Positions 7,542 to 15,756 of a stretch of 31,497 nt of DNA are shown piece by piece. The notes below the pieces were generated by a model. It was not told the DNA's origin. It saw only the letters and a list, made by a program, of their open reading frames with translations, and made no database searches. The DNA lies in the IMG/VR virus record IMGVR_UViG_3300041585_000057, positions 1 to 31,497 of that record, one strand, 5' to 3'. Origin of the DNA: a virus. Every line of letters begins with the position of its first letter. The first letter of the stretch is position 1. Both the position numbers and the translations under genes were made by a program.

Positions 7542-8519
7542 ATGAAAGTTTATCAAGCAAAATTAAAAGCGGGTACAGATGTCAATTGTTTTTCAATTGT
7601 ACTAGGTGCAGCCGTTGAAACTAAACTATCAAAGTTTGTAGATGAAGTTGTCAAACCCGTGTTTTTTGCAAATCAAGAAAGGCGCATAATCTATTCGGTT
7701 GCGATGCGCCCGAACAAACAAATATTTCGAAAGGATATAAACGGCGAGCCAGCCTATATTACTTTTGATGCTCAAGAAGTAGAAAAGATGCAAGAATCTT
7801 ATTTTAAAATGAACAACCAAGGATTGGCTAAAATGAGTTTAAACCACTCAGAAGAATCAATTTCAGAAGTCTATCCAATGGAAAACTGGATTGTTTTTAA
7901 TCCAGAATTAGACAAAAGCAAAACGCTTTTAATGGAAGACGTACAGGCGGGCGATTTGATTTTAGGCTTTAAAATAAATAACAACGACGTTTGGGAAAAA
8001 TTTATAAAAACGGGCGAAGTTGATGGTATAAGCTTAGAAGCATTTTTAGATTACGAAATTATTAATCCAACAAATATAAATATGAATGTAGAAGAAAAAA
8101 AGACCTTTATTACTGAATTAAAAGAAACTTTTAAATCGGTATTTATGGCTATGCCAGCAGAAAAAACAGCCGAAGAGTTGGCTGCCGAAAAATTAGCATT
8201 AGATCCAACCGCTGGGGCGGGTGATCCATCATTAGATCCAACCGCTGGGGCGGGTGATCCATTAGCAGAATTGCAAACTATGTACGATGCAGTAGTGGCA
8301 GAAAATGCAGACTTGAAAGAGAAACTTGCGACAATGCAAGCAAAACACGTCGAAGAAGCTACAGCATTGCAAACTTTAAAATCACAAAAGGCAAAAGCTG
8401 AAAATGATTTGGCAGTTTTCAAAGCTGAAAAATTAGCAATTCAAAATTTACCTAACGAGAAATCATTTGCAGAAATGACTTCTTTAGAAAAGTACAGACA
8501 ATCAAAAAAAAACCAATAA
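7542..8519 (+). CDS. XkdF-like prohead serine protease with scaffold-like C-terminus
   Basis: I chose ATG 7542 (MKVYQAKLKAG), giving 325 aa; the longer frame from 7494 begins at a TTG inside the terminator. Residues about 48-170 match the XkdF/Peptidase_S78_2 pattern: 'YSVAMRPNKQIFRKD', a catalytic-type His in 'LNHSEE' (His102), 'NWIVFNPELDKSKT' and a catalytic-type Ser in 'DGISLEAF' (Ser164). The C-terminal third is an alanine/glutamate/lysine coiled coil likely to act as a fused scaffold (delta domain) that is cleaved during prohead maturation. A tandem 33-bp repeat encodes the linker between the two parts. The major capsid gene follows 15 nt later. Confidence 0.85.
   Translation: MKVYQAKLKAGTDVNCFSIVLGAAVETKLSKFVDEVVKPVFFANQERRIIYSVAMRPNKQIFRKDINGEPAYITFDAQEVEKMQESYFKMNNQGLAKMSLNHSEESISEVYPMENWIVFNPELDKSKTLLMEDVQAGDLILGFKINNNDVWEKFIKTGEVDGISLEAFLDYEIINPTNINMNVEEKKTFITELKETFKSVFMAMPAEKTAEELAAEKLALDPTAGAGDPSLDPTAGAGDPLAELQTMYDAVVAENADLKEKLATMQAKHVEEATALQTLKSQKAKAENDLAVFKAEKLAIQNLPNEKSFAEMTSLEKYRQSKKNQ
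8198..8265 (+). repeat. Tandem 33-bp repeat in protease-scaffold linker
   Basis: Two copies of a 33-base unit (8198-8230 and 8231-8263) encode LDPTAGAGDPS then LDPTAGAGDP. They are identical over at least 30 bases and noticeably more GC-rich than the surroundings. In-frame length change here would alter only the linker. Confidence 0.9.
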
Positions 8520-8534
8520 AAAAAATAGATAATT

Positions 8535-9551
8535 ATGCCAATTACTTATAGTCCAATTGCAATTCGAGGCGAAGCAGTTTCGCCAATTATTCAGGAAATC
8601 TTTTTTCTTAACAAAACCGTTGAAAAAGGTCTTGTTAATTTTGCAGACGATGTAAAAGCATCAACAATTATAACAGAAACATCTGTTGGCGTTGTTGGTC
8701 AAGCTTACACAGGCGAAAGATTAAGCTCTTTAGGTGGGCCCGTTTTAAAAGACCGTGTAGCAAATCCTAAAAAAATTGAGTACAAGTACACTTTTAAAAT
8801 GGAAGCATTGAGACAATCTCGATTTAATCGAGATATGGCGCAAGGTGCATTGAATATTGATAGTTCAGAGTTTAACACTCAAGTATTACAATTGACCGCC
8901 CCCAAGACCTCACAAGATGCACAATTAAAGTTCTGGGCGGCATTTTCTGCAACCACTCAAACAGCAGTAGCGGCGTTAACTGCTGCAGCGGGACAAGGTA
9001 GTATTTCTGCATCTGCTAAATCAGCAGTAGCAGGATATACAGCAGATGCGGCTTTAGTAGACGGTGTTCTATCTAGAGTTTTATACGATGAAACAGCTTT
9101 GGGAGCTTACATTAAAGTCGCAGGAACTACAGTAACAGCGGCAAACATTGCGGCTGAATACGGTAAAATTTTTGCAGCGGTAAGACCAGAAAGTTTTGAA
9201 GCTTCAGAATTACCAGTTATGTATGCACCTTATGCACACAGACAATTGATTTTAACTGCAAACAATGCAGTAGGTGCAGCTCAACAAGTAAACTTCTTGG
9301 TAACAGGAACAGGAAAAGCGGAAGTGATTTCATTTAATGGAGTTGTTATCGAATTTGTGCCAATTCCTAACGGTTTTGTGTACGTTCAAAGACCGTCAGT
9401 AATTTTCTTTTCAACGGATTCAACAGCAGATATTGCTTCCTTTGAAACTGGAAAAGTTGACAATGATAGCGATGTAATGTTTGTTAGAACTATTTACACG
9501 TTAGATGCGACAGTAATGTCACAGGGCGACGGTGTACTTTATGGAGGATAA
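8535..9551 (+). CDS. Major capsid protein
   Basis: A 338-aa protein directly after the protease-scaffold gene. The N-terminal region (about 1-110) has 'VSPIIQEIFFLNKTVEKGLVNFADDVKAST' and 'NPKKIEYKYTFKMEALRQSRFNRDM'. A central Ala/Thr-rich stretch and a 'ELPVMYAPYAHRQLILTANN' segment lead to a 'SDVMFVRTIYTLDATV' C-terminus, consistent with an HK97-fold shell protein of a Bacteroidota phage. Position after the protease and the alanine-rich, gene-wide GC-higher coding support high expression. HK97 fold itself is inferred from context, not from a motif. Confidence 0.85.
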   Translation: MPITYSPIAIRGEAVSPIIQEIFFLNKTVEKGLVNFADDVKASTIITETSVGVVGQAYTGERLSSLGGPVLKDRVANPKKIEYKYTFKMEALRQSRFNRDMAQGALNIDSSEFNTQVLQLTAPKTSQDAQLKFWAAFSATTQTAVAALTAAAGQGSISASAKSAVAGYTADAALVDGVLSRVLYDETALGAYIKVAGTTVTAANIAAEYGKIFAAVRPESFEASELPVMYAPYAHRQLILTANNAVGAAQQVNFLVTGTGKAEVISFNGVVIEFVPIPNGFVYVQRPSVIFFSTDSTADIASFETGKVDNDSDVMFVRTIYTLDATVMSQGDGVLYGG

Positions 9552-9597
9552 TAAATAACAAGGGAGTGAAAAAATCTCTTTTTTAAACAAAAAATAT

Positions 9598-10146
9598 ATG
9601 TGTGTTACATTAGGAGGGTCAAGAAAATTAGCGTGTATTTCAGGACAAGCGGGTATTGATGCCGTATCAATTGGGGTATTTAATTCTCTTACAAAAGTGG
9701 TTACAACCTCAACAGGAGTAATTACAATCTCAACAGCTTTTCCCGCGTTGAGTTTGGCGAGATTTGAAGTAAAAGCAACCACTGCAAACTATGTTGAAAA
9801 TGGAGTTTCTGGGGGTGATAATAGAAGTAAAGGGGTGACTGGTAATTTACCAATCATTTTAAATGTGCCAAAATCGGATGCTGTTAAAACCGTTACTGAT
9901 GTTAAAAACTTATTAGGTGGTGAAGTGGTTTTGTTCATTGAAAGAAAAGACGGAACTATCACGGTTGCGGGTTCGCAAAACGGAGCAATGGCAATAACAG
10001 CGGATGACCAGACAGGTGGAACGATTGGAGATTTGAACGGATTTACCGTAACTTTTCAAACAATGGAGCCAGATTTTTCAAGAGAATATTTGCTAACTGC
10101 ACCAGCGTTGACGCAATATGCAGCAGCCTTGAAAGCGGTGGTTTAA
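9598..10146 (+). CDS. Virion protein, probable tail tube or decoration protein
   Basis: A 182-aa beta-rich protein with few charged residues, starting MCVTLGGSRKLACISGQAGID and containing 'GGDNRSKGVTGNLPIIL' and 'MEPDFSREYLL'. The composition (Gly, Thr, Val, Ala) and position after the capsid gene suit a major structural protein. Similar proteins in Flavobacteriia phages are annotated as structural. Tail tube versus head decoration cannot be decided from sequence. The downstream terminator-like hairpin would make this the most abundant transcript end. Confidence 0.65.
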   Translation: MCVTLGGSRKLACISGQAGIDAVSIGVFNSLTKVVTTSTGVITISTAFPALSLARFEVKATTANYVENGVSGGDNRSKGVTGNLPIILNVPKSDAVKTVTDVKNLLGGEVVLFIERKDGTITVAGSQNGAMAITADDQTGGTIGDLNGFTVTFQTMEPDFSREYLLTAPALTQYAAALKAVV

Positions 10147-10162
10147 TTTTAAAATACTAAAC

Positions 10163-10192
10163 AAAAAGCCGTGCATTGTTACGGCTTTTTTT
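10163..10192 (+). terminator. Intrinsic terminator after capsid/tube genes
   Basis: AAAAGCCGT (10164-10172) pairs with ACGGCTTTT (10181-10189) around an 8-base loop, followed by more T residues. As no promoter is visible before 10208, partial read-through probably sets a lower level for portal and connector than for capsid. Confidence 0.8.
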
Positions 10193-10207
10193 ATACCAAA
10201 AAACAAA

Positions 10208-10534
10208 ATGAAAGTACTTTTTTTAAATACACCTTTAGTTTTTTCATTGATTCCTAGAATTTACCCAAGTGCGCCAGATAATTTAATTTTGACTTTAAGA
10301 AAAGAAACAGGAAGTGCAACTTTTACACCCGCGTTTACTTTTACGGTGGGTCAAAAATTAGAAATTACAATTACAACGCAACCAGATCAATTCAAAATTT
10401 TAGATAAATTTGAATTTGAATTAAAAAGAGAAAACGAGGTTCTTTATTTGGGGAAAATACAAATTTTAAAAGAAGGTACAAATATACAAAACTTTAATTA
10501 TGCCGAACAAAACGAACGATTTACCTACAAATAA
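10208..10534 (+). CDS. Hypothetical virion-region protein
   Basis: A 108-aa beta-rich protein: hydrophobic N-terminus without a clear cleavage site (MKVLFLNTPLVFSLIPRIYP), then alternating hydrophobic strands (LILTLRKETG, LEITITTQ, FEFELKRENEVLYLGKIQIL). It overlaps the portal gene by 35 nt, indicating translational coupling. The fold could be Ig-like. It lies between capsid and portal genes, so a virion or assembly role is likely but unproven. Confidence 0.6.
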   Translation: MKVLFLNTPLVFSLIPRIYPSAPDNLILTLRKETGSATFTPAFTFTVGQKLEITITTQPDQFKILDKFEFELKRENEVLYLGKIQILKEGTNIQNFNYAEQNERFTYK

Positions 10535-11906
10535 AGGACTGCAAACTTTTACTTTTGAAAGTAATGTTGAAAAATTTAGCGCTTATCAACCGATTGACAT
10601 TAAACCAAGGGTCGGTATTAACTACATTTTAAACAGTAAAAACAACGCAACAAATGCCAACTACATAACATATAAGGACGCGTACGAAGACAGCCCAACT
10701 AACAGTTCAATATTAAACGATATAAGGACTTATATGTATGGTGAGGGACTAATTGACGAAGGATTAAGCAAAGTTAACCTTAGACAATATATGTCTCAAG
10801 AGGATGTTCTATTAACTTGCAAAGACGACGTCATTTACGGTGGTTTTGCAGTTCAGGTGATTTGGAATGAACAAACAAAAACGCCAATAAAAATAAAATA
10901 CATCCCGATTTTTAAATTAGGAATAAAATATAACCAAAACACATTAGAAGTTGAGGGCTATTGGTTTTGTTACGATTGGGTAAATAGACAAAGATACCGA
11001 CCACAATTATATCCAAGGTTTACGGGTCAATATACCGAAGGGCAAAATTTAGAAATCCTTTTGGTTAGACAGCCTACCTCCGAGCCGTTTTTTGCAGTAC
11101 CAGATTATTTAAGTTGTATTCCATTTGCGAAGTTTGAGGGTGGTGTAGGTAACTATGCTGCAAATTACATTGAAAATAGCGCGCATGATGTTGTAATTGT
11201 TAACTACAACCAAGGTAGACAATCAACGCCAGAATTAGCTAGGAGCGAAGCTGAAAAGGTACGAGATAAAATAAGCGGAACAAAAAACACGGCAAAGGTA
11301 ATTGTATCTTTTAATGATAGCATTGAAGAAGCGGTAACTTATGACAAAATACCGCCGAGTAATTTAAGCGAAAACATTACTTTTTTTACCGAGGAAGCCG
11401 AGCGAAAAATTAAAGTTGCACACGGTATACCTAACATTCTTTTTAGCGGAAACAACCAAGGCGGTGGCTTTTCAAATAATGCTGATGAATATTCAATGGC
11501 ATTAAAAATATTTTATCGTAAAAAAATAAATCCAAGGCGGCAAAATTGGGTTGATGGAATTAAGCAAATAACGGATTTAATAGATGGGTCAATTATGCCT
11601 TGGTTTAAAGATTTTGAAGAAGAAACGCAACTAGATAAAACAGATTCAGTTCCAATCGTAGCGGGCGGTGATAGCGTAATAGTGAAAGGCGATACTATTT
11701 CACTAGATGAAAAGACTTTGGACGCACAAGCGAGTTTGAAAGGGTCAGTTGGTGGAGTGCAAGCGTTACTCGAAATACAAAGTTCGTATAGTGCAGGCAC
11801 AACTACGTATGAAAGTGCTATTGCTATGCTTGATTTAATTTTTGGATATGATAAACCAACGGCGGTTCGACTTTTAGGACAGCCAAAAATAGATACAACG
11901 ATATGA
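10500..11906 (+). CDS. Portal protein
   Basis: A 468-aa protein. Features typical of Bacteroidota phage portals are 'PTNSSILNDIRTYMYGEGL', 'DDVIYGGFAVQVIWNEQTK', 'YIPIFKLG', a hub segment 'YIENSAHDVVIVNYNQGRQSTPE' (about residues 225-245), and 'EEAERKIKVAHGIPNILFSGNNQGGGFSNNADEY' (about 298-330). The last matches the conserved helix before the portal tunnel loop. Portals form the dodecameric ring through which TerL packages DNA. It is encoded downstream of the capsid gene, far from terL, instead of next to it as is usual. Confidence 0.85.
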   Translation: MPNKTNDLPTNKGLQTFTFESNVEKFSAYQPIDIKPRVGINYILNSKNNATNANYITYKDAYEDSPTNSSILNDIRTYMYGEGLIDEGLSKVNLRQYMSQEDVLLTCKDDVIYGGFAVQVIWNEQTKTPIKIKYIPIFKLGIKYNQNTLEVEGYWFCYDWVNRQRYRPQLYPRFTGQYTEGQNLEILLVRQPTSEPFFAVPDYLSCIPFAKFEGGVGNYAANYIENSAHDVVIVNYNQGRQSTPELARSEAEKVRDKISGTKNTAKVIVSFNDSIEEAVTYDKIPPSNLSENITFFTEEAERKIKVAHGIPNILFSGNNQGGGFSNNADEYSMALKIFYRKKINPRRQNWVDGIKQITDLIDGSIMPWFKDFEEETQLDKTDSVPIVAGGDSVIVKGDTISLDEKTLDAQASLKGSVGGVQALLEIQSSYSAGTTTYESAIAMLDLIFGYDKPTAVRLLGQPKIDTTI

Positions 11907-12361
11907 AAATATGGCTAACAGAAAACGACATTCCAGCTTTAACTAGTTTTGCGGGTAACATTGATACAGATGCGCTAAAACCCTTTATTGTTATCGCTCA
12001 AACAAACGATATTTTGCCAATTTTAGGGGTTGATTTGTACAATAAAATCAATACAGATATTGAAAACGAAACTTTAACGGGTATTTATTTAGATTTTTAT
12101 GATAAATACATAATATTTATGCTTGCTTATTTCAGTTGTTCTCACTATATTGCGATTAATACGAGCCAAATAAGCCAAAATGGGATATTAAAAGCAGAGC
12201 AAAGGATTGATTTAAAAGAAATTGACCGATTATCTTCGCTTTATAATCAACTAGGTAACAATGTTTTTTTACAATTTAAGGAATTTGTAAAATTGAATCC
12301 AGTTCCAGAGTATAAATTAGAGCAAATAACAAGAAAAAGTAACGTAATTCAATGGTATTAA
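11903..12361 (+). CDS. Head-tail connector / adaptor-like protein
   Basis: A 152-aa, mostly helical protein that overlaps the portal stop by 4 nt. 'LKPFIVIAQTNDILPILGVDLYNKI' (residues about 26-50) resembles the N-terminus of gp6/gp15-type adaptor proteins and the DUF6712-like proteins of Bacteroidota phages, which sit under the portal. It ends 'RKSNVIQWY'. Direct pairing with portal supports an adaptor role. Confidence 0.65.
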   Translation: MKIWLTENDIPALTSFAGNIDTDALKPFIVIAQTNDILPILGVDLYNKINTDIENETLTGIYLDFYDKYIIFMLAYFSCSHYIAINTSQISQNGILKAEQRIDLKEIDRLSSLYNQLGNNVFLQFKEFVKLNPVPEYKLEQITRKSNVIQWY

Positions 12362-12364
12362 ATT

Positions 12365-13915
12365 ATGGCACAAGAAAATTTTAACGTATCAGAGCCTAAC
12401 GATGATTTAGGCGACAAATTAAGAGCGGCATTTATAATAGGACAAAACAATTTTACTGATTTGTACACAAATAAAGTAGACAAAGAAGATGGCAAAGGAC
12501 TGAGTACAGAAAATTATACCTCTATTGAAAAAGATAAGCTTGCCAATATTCAAGATTTTGCCGAAGTCAATGTGCAGGTTGATTGGTTGCAGAATGATGA
12601 CACGCAAGACGATTATTTGAAAAATAAAGGGGCTTTTATAGAATCGGTAAATACGGTGGTTGAGACATTAACACCCGAAGGATTTAGCAATATTTTTGTA
12701 AATAGTTTAGCCGAAGTCACAACGGTTAATGGTTCTGATTATTTTAATTTTTCAAACGATGCTGCTTCAATTCAGCAAAAAATAAATTTTTTTTACCTAA
12801 AAAACGAAATTAATAAAGATGCTTTAGTAGGGGAAAATCATATACTTTTAATTTTAAAAGGAAATACAACGCAAAACGCTGATAGAATACAAGCTGTTTT
12901 TGATGCGCTGCCTAATAATGATGTTCCATATTCAATTATGACATTAGGGGGAACAATACAATATTTACCTAATTTAGGTTTGCGCCCATTTACCTCGATT
13001 GGTAGTTTAGATAAAAATAACCGTTTGGTGGTTGTTAATGATTTTGCAATAACTTTTTTGAATAATATTAATTTTTTAAATGTTACGATTAATAATATTC
13101 AAGCAGAAAACGAGATATTAAATTGCAATTTTGATAACGTTACAGTTAATAATATTCAAGCAATCAACGACATTATTATTTGCAAATTTGATAATGTTAC
13201 ATTTAATAATAATATTCAAACAAACAACATAACCGAATGCAAATTTGATAATGTTACAGTTAATAATATTCTAGTAGAAAACGAAATAATTAATTGCAAA
13301 TTTGATAACGTTACAGTTAATAATATTCAAGCAGAAAACGACATTATTATTTGCAAATTTTATAATGTTACAGTTAATAATATTCAAGCAGAAAACAACA
13401 TGACCGAATGCAAATTTGATAATGTTACAGTTGATATTAATATTGAAGCAAATAACAACATGACAAATTGCAATTTTAATAACGTTACAGTTGGCATTGA
13501 TATTCAATCTGAAAACAGAATAACCGAATGCAATTTTAATAATGTTTCTGCTGACAATATTAAAGGATATAATGACATAGCATATTGCAATTTTACTAAT
13601 GTTACAGTTAATACTATTGAAGGAGATAACGTTAATTATAACACTTTTAAAGACACAAATGCAAATTTTCTATTATTTCCTTTAAATTTTAATAACAATA
13701 AAGCCGACAATCTTAATGGTCAATTAGCAACGACAGGAAATTTTACTAATAACTTTTTTAAAAATGGAAAAATGGGGTTTAACTATGGAATTTCTAATGA
13801 CGCAACCACTATATTAATTAACGTCGAGATTTTAAATTCAACACATTTGCCAGATGCAAAATTACGTAATTGTTATGATATTAACACAGAATACACAATT
13901 GTAAACCAAAACTAA
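12365..13915 (+). CDS. Tail fibre with right-handed beta-helix repeats
   Basis: A 516-aa protein. The N-terminal part has the phage-fibre signature 'NKVDKEDGKGLSTENYTSIEKDKL' and 'FAEVNVQVDW' (about residues 35-80), which anchors fibres and forms short trimeric repeats. Residues about 235-425 are ten coils of 19-20 residues of the form 'FDNVTVNNIQAENDIIICK', with Cys, Phe and Asn at fixed positions, as expected for stacked rungs of a beta-helix or pentapeptide-like solenoid. The C-terminal about 90 residues lack the repeat and may hold the receptor-binding tip. It probably contacts the host surface. Holin follows with stop-start overlap. Confidence 0.75.
   Translation: MAQENFNVSEPNDDLGDKLRAAFIIGQNNFTDLYTNKVDKEDGKGLSTENYTSIEKDKLANIQDFAEVNVQVDWLQNDDTQDDYLKNKGAFIESVNTVVETLTPEGFSNIFVNSLAEVTTVNGSDYFNFSNDAASIQQKINFFYLKNEINKDALVGENHILLILKGNTTQNADRIQAVFDALPNNDVPYSIMTLGGTIQYLPNLGLRPFTSIGSLDKNNRLVVVNDFAITFLNNINFLNVTINNIQAENEILNCNFDNVTVNNIQAINDIIICKFDNVTFNNNIQTNNITECKFDNVTVNNILVENEIINCKFDNVTVNNIQAENDIIICKFYNVTVNNIQAENNMTECKFDNVTVDINIEANNNMTNCNFNNVTVGIDIQSENRITECNFNNVSADNIKGYNDIAYCNFTNVTVNTIEGDNVNYNTFKDTNANFLLFPLNFNNNKADNLNGQLATTGNFTNNFFKNGKMGFNYGISNDATTILINVEILNSTHLPDAKLRNCYDINTEYTIVNQN
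13071..13648 (+). repeat. Ten tandem 57-60-bp repeats inside the fibre gene
   Basis: Units of about 57 bases, such as those beginning at 'TTTGATAACGTTACAGTTAA', recur about ten times, several nearly identical at the DNA level. They encode the beta-helix coils. Copy number could change by slippage or recombination, altering fibre length. Confidence 0.85.
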
Positions 13916-14127
13916 TGGAGAAAATAACCAACCTTATAAAACCAATTCTAGCAATTACAATAGTATTGCTAAGTTTTACTTATTTCTTTTTGATACCCAA
14001 AGAAAACCCGCAAATATTAATTGCAATTGTTGGAATGAACAGCGCAATTATTGGGTATTATTTTGGATCAACTTCTGGAAGCGCAAAAAAAGACGAAACC
14101 ATTAAACAAATACTCGAAAATAAATGA
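13915..14127 (+). CDS. Holin-like membrane protein
   Basis: A 70-aa protein with two hydrophobic segments (about residues 9-29 and 34-51: ILAITIVLLSFTYFFLI and ILIAIVGMNSAIIGYYFG), a charged C-terminus (SGSAKKDETIKQILENK) and a position just before the endolysin. The 'GYYFGSTSGSAKKDETI' ending is common in holin-like proteins of Bacteroidota phages. It likely forms the inner-membrane lesion that lets the endolysin act or times lysis. Start ATG overlaps the stop of the fibre gene. Confidence 0.7.
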   Translation: MEKITNLIKPILAITIVLLSFTYFFLIPKENPQILIAIVGMNSAIIGYYFGSTSGSAKKDETIKQILENK

Positions 14128-14288
14128 ATAATTACCTATTAGATGTCAAGGTTTTAGCGCTTACCTCAATGGCTATAACTTTTCAATTTACGCAAGTTGA
14201 AAATACATTAAAAATAATAGCGCTTGTACTCACAATTGTTTACACAATTAGAAGATGGTATTTATTAGAAAAAAATAAAAAAGAATAA
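14124..14288 (+). CDS. Second small membrane protein of lysis cassette
   Basis: A 54-aa ORF with ATG 14124 overlapping the holin-like stop (ATGA) and TAA 14286-14288 adjacent to the endolysin start. It has two hydrophobic stretches (about 8-21 and 28-43) and a basic tail (RRWYLLEKNKKE). Such a protein could be a co-holin or antiholin. The tight coupling on both sides supports translation. Confidence 0.65.
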   Translation: MNNYLLDVKVLALTSMAITFQFTQVENTLKIIALVLTIVYTIRRWYLLEKNKKE

Positions 14289-14768
14289 ATGGACAAAATT
14301 ACACTTGACAGAATCAAAACTGCACATCCAAAAATTAGAGAAGAATTATTATTTCTTTTCCAAAAAGCAAATAACCAACTTGGCAAAAATGTAAGGCTTC
14401 GTTTTGCTTACGTGTATCGAAGTCCTGCAGAACAAGATGCGCTTTTTAAATTAAGACCAAAAGTAACCAACGCTAAGGGGTGGCAGTCTATTCACAATTA
14501 CGGTTTAGCTTTTGACATTGTTTTGTTAATCGACAAAGACAATAACGGAACGTTTGAAACGGCTAGTTATGAACAAAACACCGACTGGATGACAGTTGTA
14601 AAAGTTTTTAAAGATGCTGGCTGGGAGTGGGGCGGTGACTGGAAAAACTTTAAAGATGCACCACATTTTCAAAAAACATACGGGTTTCATTGGCAGGTTT
14701 TAAAACAAAGATTTGATAGAGAAATCACTATCAAAGATGACAACGGTATTACTTATCCAAAAATATGA
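14289..14768 (+). CDS. M15 family peptidase endolysin (VanY/L-Ala-D-Glu type)
   Basis: A 159-aa zinc peptidase. It has 'YVYRSPAEQ' (Arg44 region), the zinc-binding 'SIHNYGLAFDIV' (His69, Asp76; SxHxxGxAxD) and 'GWEWGGDWKNFKDAPHFQ' with the third ligand His126, the standard M15B/C layout. It cleaves peptide stems in peptidoglycan. It has no signal peptide, so export must depend on the holin-like proteins upstream. Length is typical of single-domain phage M15 endolysins. Confidence 0.9.
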   Translation: MDKITLDRIKTAHPKIREELLFLFQKANNQLGKNVRLRFAYVYRSPAEQDALFKLRPKVTNAKGWQSIHNYGLAFDIVLLIDKDNNGTFETASYEQNTDWMTVVKVFKDAGWEWGGDWKNFKDAPHFQKTYGFHWQVLKQRFDREITIKDDNGITYPKI

Positions 14769-14920
14769 AGACAAATCCTAAAAACATTTTAGTTAATGGA
14801 GCAATAGAAGTTGCTGCTAACAAACTTGAAAAGGTTATATTTCCTAAGCCACCATTAACAGTTGGTGGTAAAATTTTAAGAATTTTATTTAAAATAGGTA
14901 AAATTTTCATTCCTAAATAA
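14765..14920 (+). CDS. Small cationic amphipathic protein of lysis cassette
   Basis: A 51-aa ORF whose ATG 14765 overlaps the endolysin stop (ATGA) and which ends at TAA 14918-14920 just before a terminator. It carries 10 Lys/Arg against 2 Glu, concentrated in the C-terminal 'GGKILRILFKIGKIFIPK', which could form a cationic amphipathic helix. No spanin pair was recognised in this phage, so an outer-membrane disrupting role (disruptin-like) is possible. This is inference only. Confidence 0.55.
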   Translation: MKTNPKNILVNGAIEVAANKLEKVIFPKPPLTVGGKILRILFKIGKIFIPK

Positions 14921-14941
14921 TTTTTTTCATTTTTTTTGTTT

Positions 14942-14969
14942 ACCTCGTTAGAAATAGCGGGGTTTTTTT
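14942..14969 (+). terminator. Terminator of late operon
   Basis: ACCTCGTT (14942-14949) pairs with AGCGGGGT (14956-14963) over 8 bp including two G-U pairs, followed by seven T residues. It separates late genes from the next promoter. Confidence 0.8.
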
Positions 14970-14980
14970 ATTTTAAAAAA

Positions 14981-15044
14981 TAATTAAAAAAAAGATTGTT
15001 TATAGAATAAAAGTTCGTACATTTGTACCAGCAATGAAGCTAAA
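14981..15044 (+). promoter_or_regulatory. Early promoter copy 1 (TTG-19-TACATTTG) within 64-bp repeat
   Basis: -33 TTG at 14996-14998 and -7 TACATTTG at 15018-15025 are separated by 19 bases. The surrounding 64 bases are repeated at 16006-16070 with a few changes. The -7 box lies inside a perfect palindrome, GTAC-ATTT-GTAC (15017-15028), which could be an operator. The shared leader contains an ATGAAG start-like triplet that is probably not used, because the true genes start further on. Confidence 0.75.
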
Positions 15045-15060
15045 AATAAAATTTAATATT

Positions 15061-15327
15061 ATGAAAGCAATTAATTTAAACGGAATGGATTTAAACATTC
15101 AGTACACAAACGCACTAACGGCTGGCTATGGACACAAAAAAATTATAGTTGAGCTATATTATCTAGGACATAGTAAAAAATTCATAGGCATGACAAATAA
15201 TATGAGTGATTATGATGATGCAACCGAGCTAGAAGGTCAAGACAAAGACGAGGCGTTATTTAACTTGGTGGTTAGCAAAATCGAAGATGATGTAGCGGAA
15301 TGGATTTTAGAAATTGAAAATAATTAA
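15061..15327 (+). CDS. Hypothetical early protein
   Basis: An 88-aa protein. ATG 15061 is preferred over ATG 15034, which lies in the leader shared with the second promoter copy. The sequence has beta-like segments (KKIIVELYYLGHSKKFIGMT) and an acidic C-terminal helix (DEALFNLVVSKIEDDVAEWILEIENN). First gene after the early promoter. No family recognised. Confidence 0.65.
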   Translation: MKAINLNGMDLNIQYTNALTAGYGHKKIIVELYYLGHSKKFIGMTNNMSDYDDATELEGQDKDEALFNLVVSKIEDDVAEWILEIENN

Positions 15328-15334
15328 TAAAAAT

Positions 15335-15538
15335 ATGAAACTAAAAAAAGAAATGATTGAAAAAATCAAAAAAAACTCAAATTTAAGATTGCAGATTGCG
15401 CTTGCATTAGGTACAGGCGAGCGGAATGTGTTAGAATTGGCGAAAAGAAACAGCGATAACCTAACAAAACACGCTGCAATAATCGTGTTTGAGAAAAACG
15501 GTTATACCATTAACGACATTATAGATCAGAAATCATGA
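15335..15538 (+). CDS. Small helix-turn-helix regulator
   Basis: A 67-aa protein from ATG 15335; an in-frame ATG at 15314 would lie inside the upstream gene. 'LRLQIALALGTGERNVLELAKRNSDNLTKHAAIIVFEKNGYTINDII' looks like a small phage HTH domain of the type 'RL..ALALG.SERTV...I..NS.NLT...AL.VI'. It may control the repeated early promoter next to it. Its stop overlaps the next start (ATGA). Confidence 0.65.
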   Translation: MKLKKEMIEKIKKNSNLRLQIALALGTGERNVLELAKRNSDNLTKHAAIIVFEKNGYTINDIIDQKS

Positions 15539-15756
15539 AAAAATTTGAAATTGTAGTTTGGTGGCGTTTTGTTTATTGCGGAGAAGTTGAAAAAGACTTT
15601 CAATGTTTTGTAATTGATGCTTTAAACCTTCAGGAAGCAGTAAATAAATGTTCAGAAAAATTCACCTCACACAGTAGAATTCCTTTTGGTTATTACGAAT
15701 TTGAAAAAGAAAATGTAAAATTAACACCTCAAAAAATAAATGATAGCAATAATTAA
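15535..15756 (+). CDS. Hypothetical small protein
   Basis: A 73-aa protein overlapping its upstream neighbour by 4 nt. It begins MKKFEIVVWWRFVYCGEVEKD and has a strand-helix-strand look with 'IDALNLQEAVNKCSEKF' as the helix, similar to small alpha/beta phage proteins. No motif or membrane segment is seen. Confidence 0.6.
   Translation: MKKFEIVVWWRFVYCGEVEKDFQCFVIDALNLQEAVNKCSEKFTSHSRIPFGYYEFEKENVKLTPQKINDSNN

Noticed and set aside
15034-15060. ATG 15034 as start of the first early gene
   Set aside because: The same ATGAAGCTAAA occurs in the second copy of the promoter leader at 16060, where it quickly stops, so it is part of the repeated leader and not a coding start.
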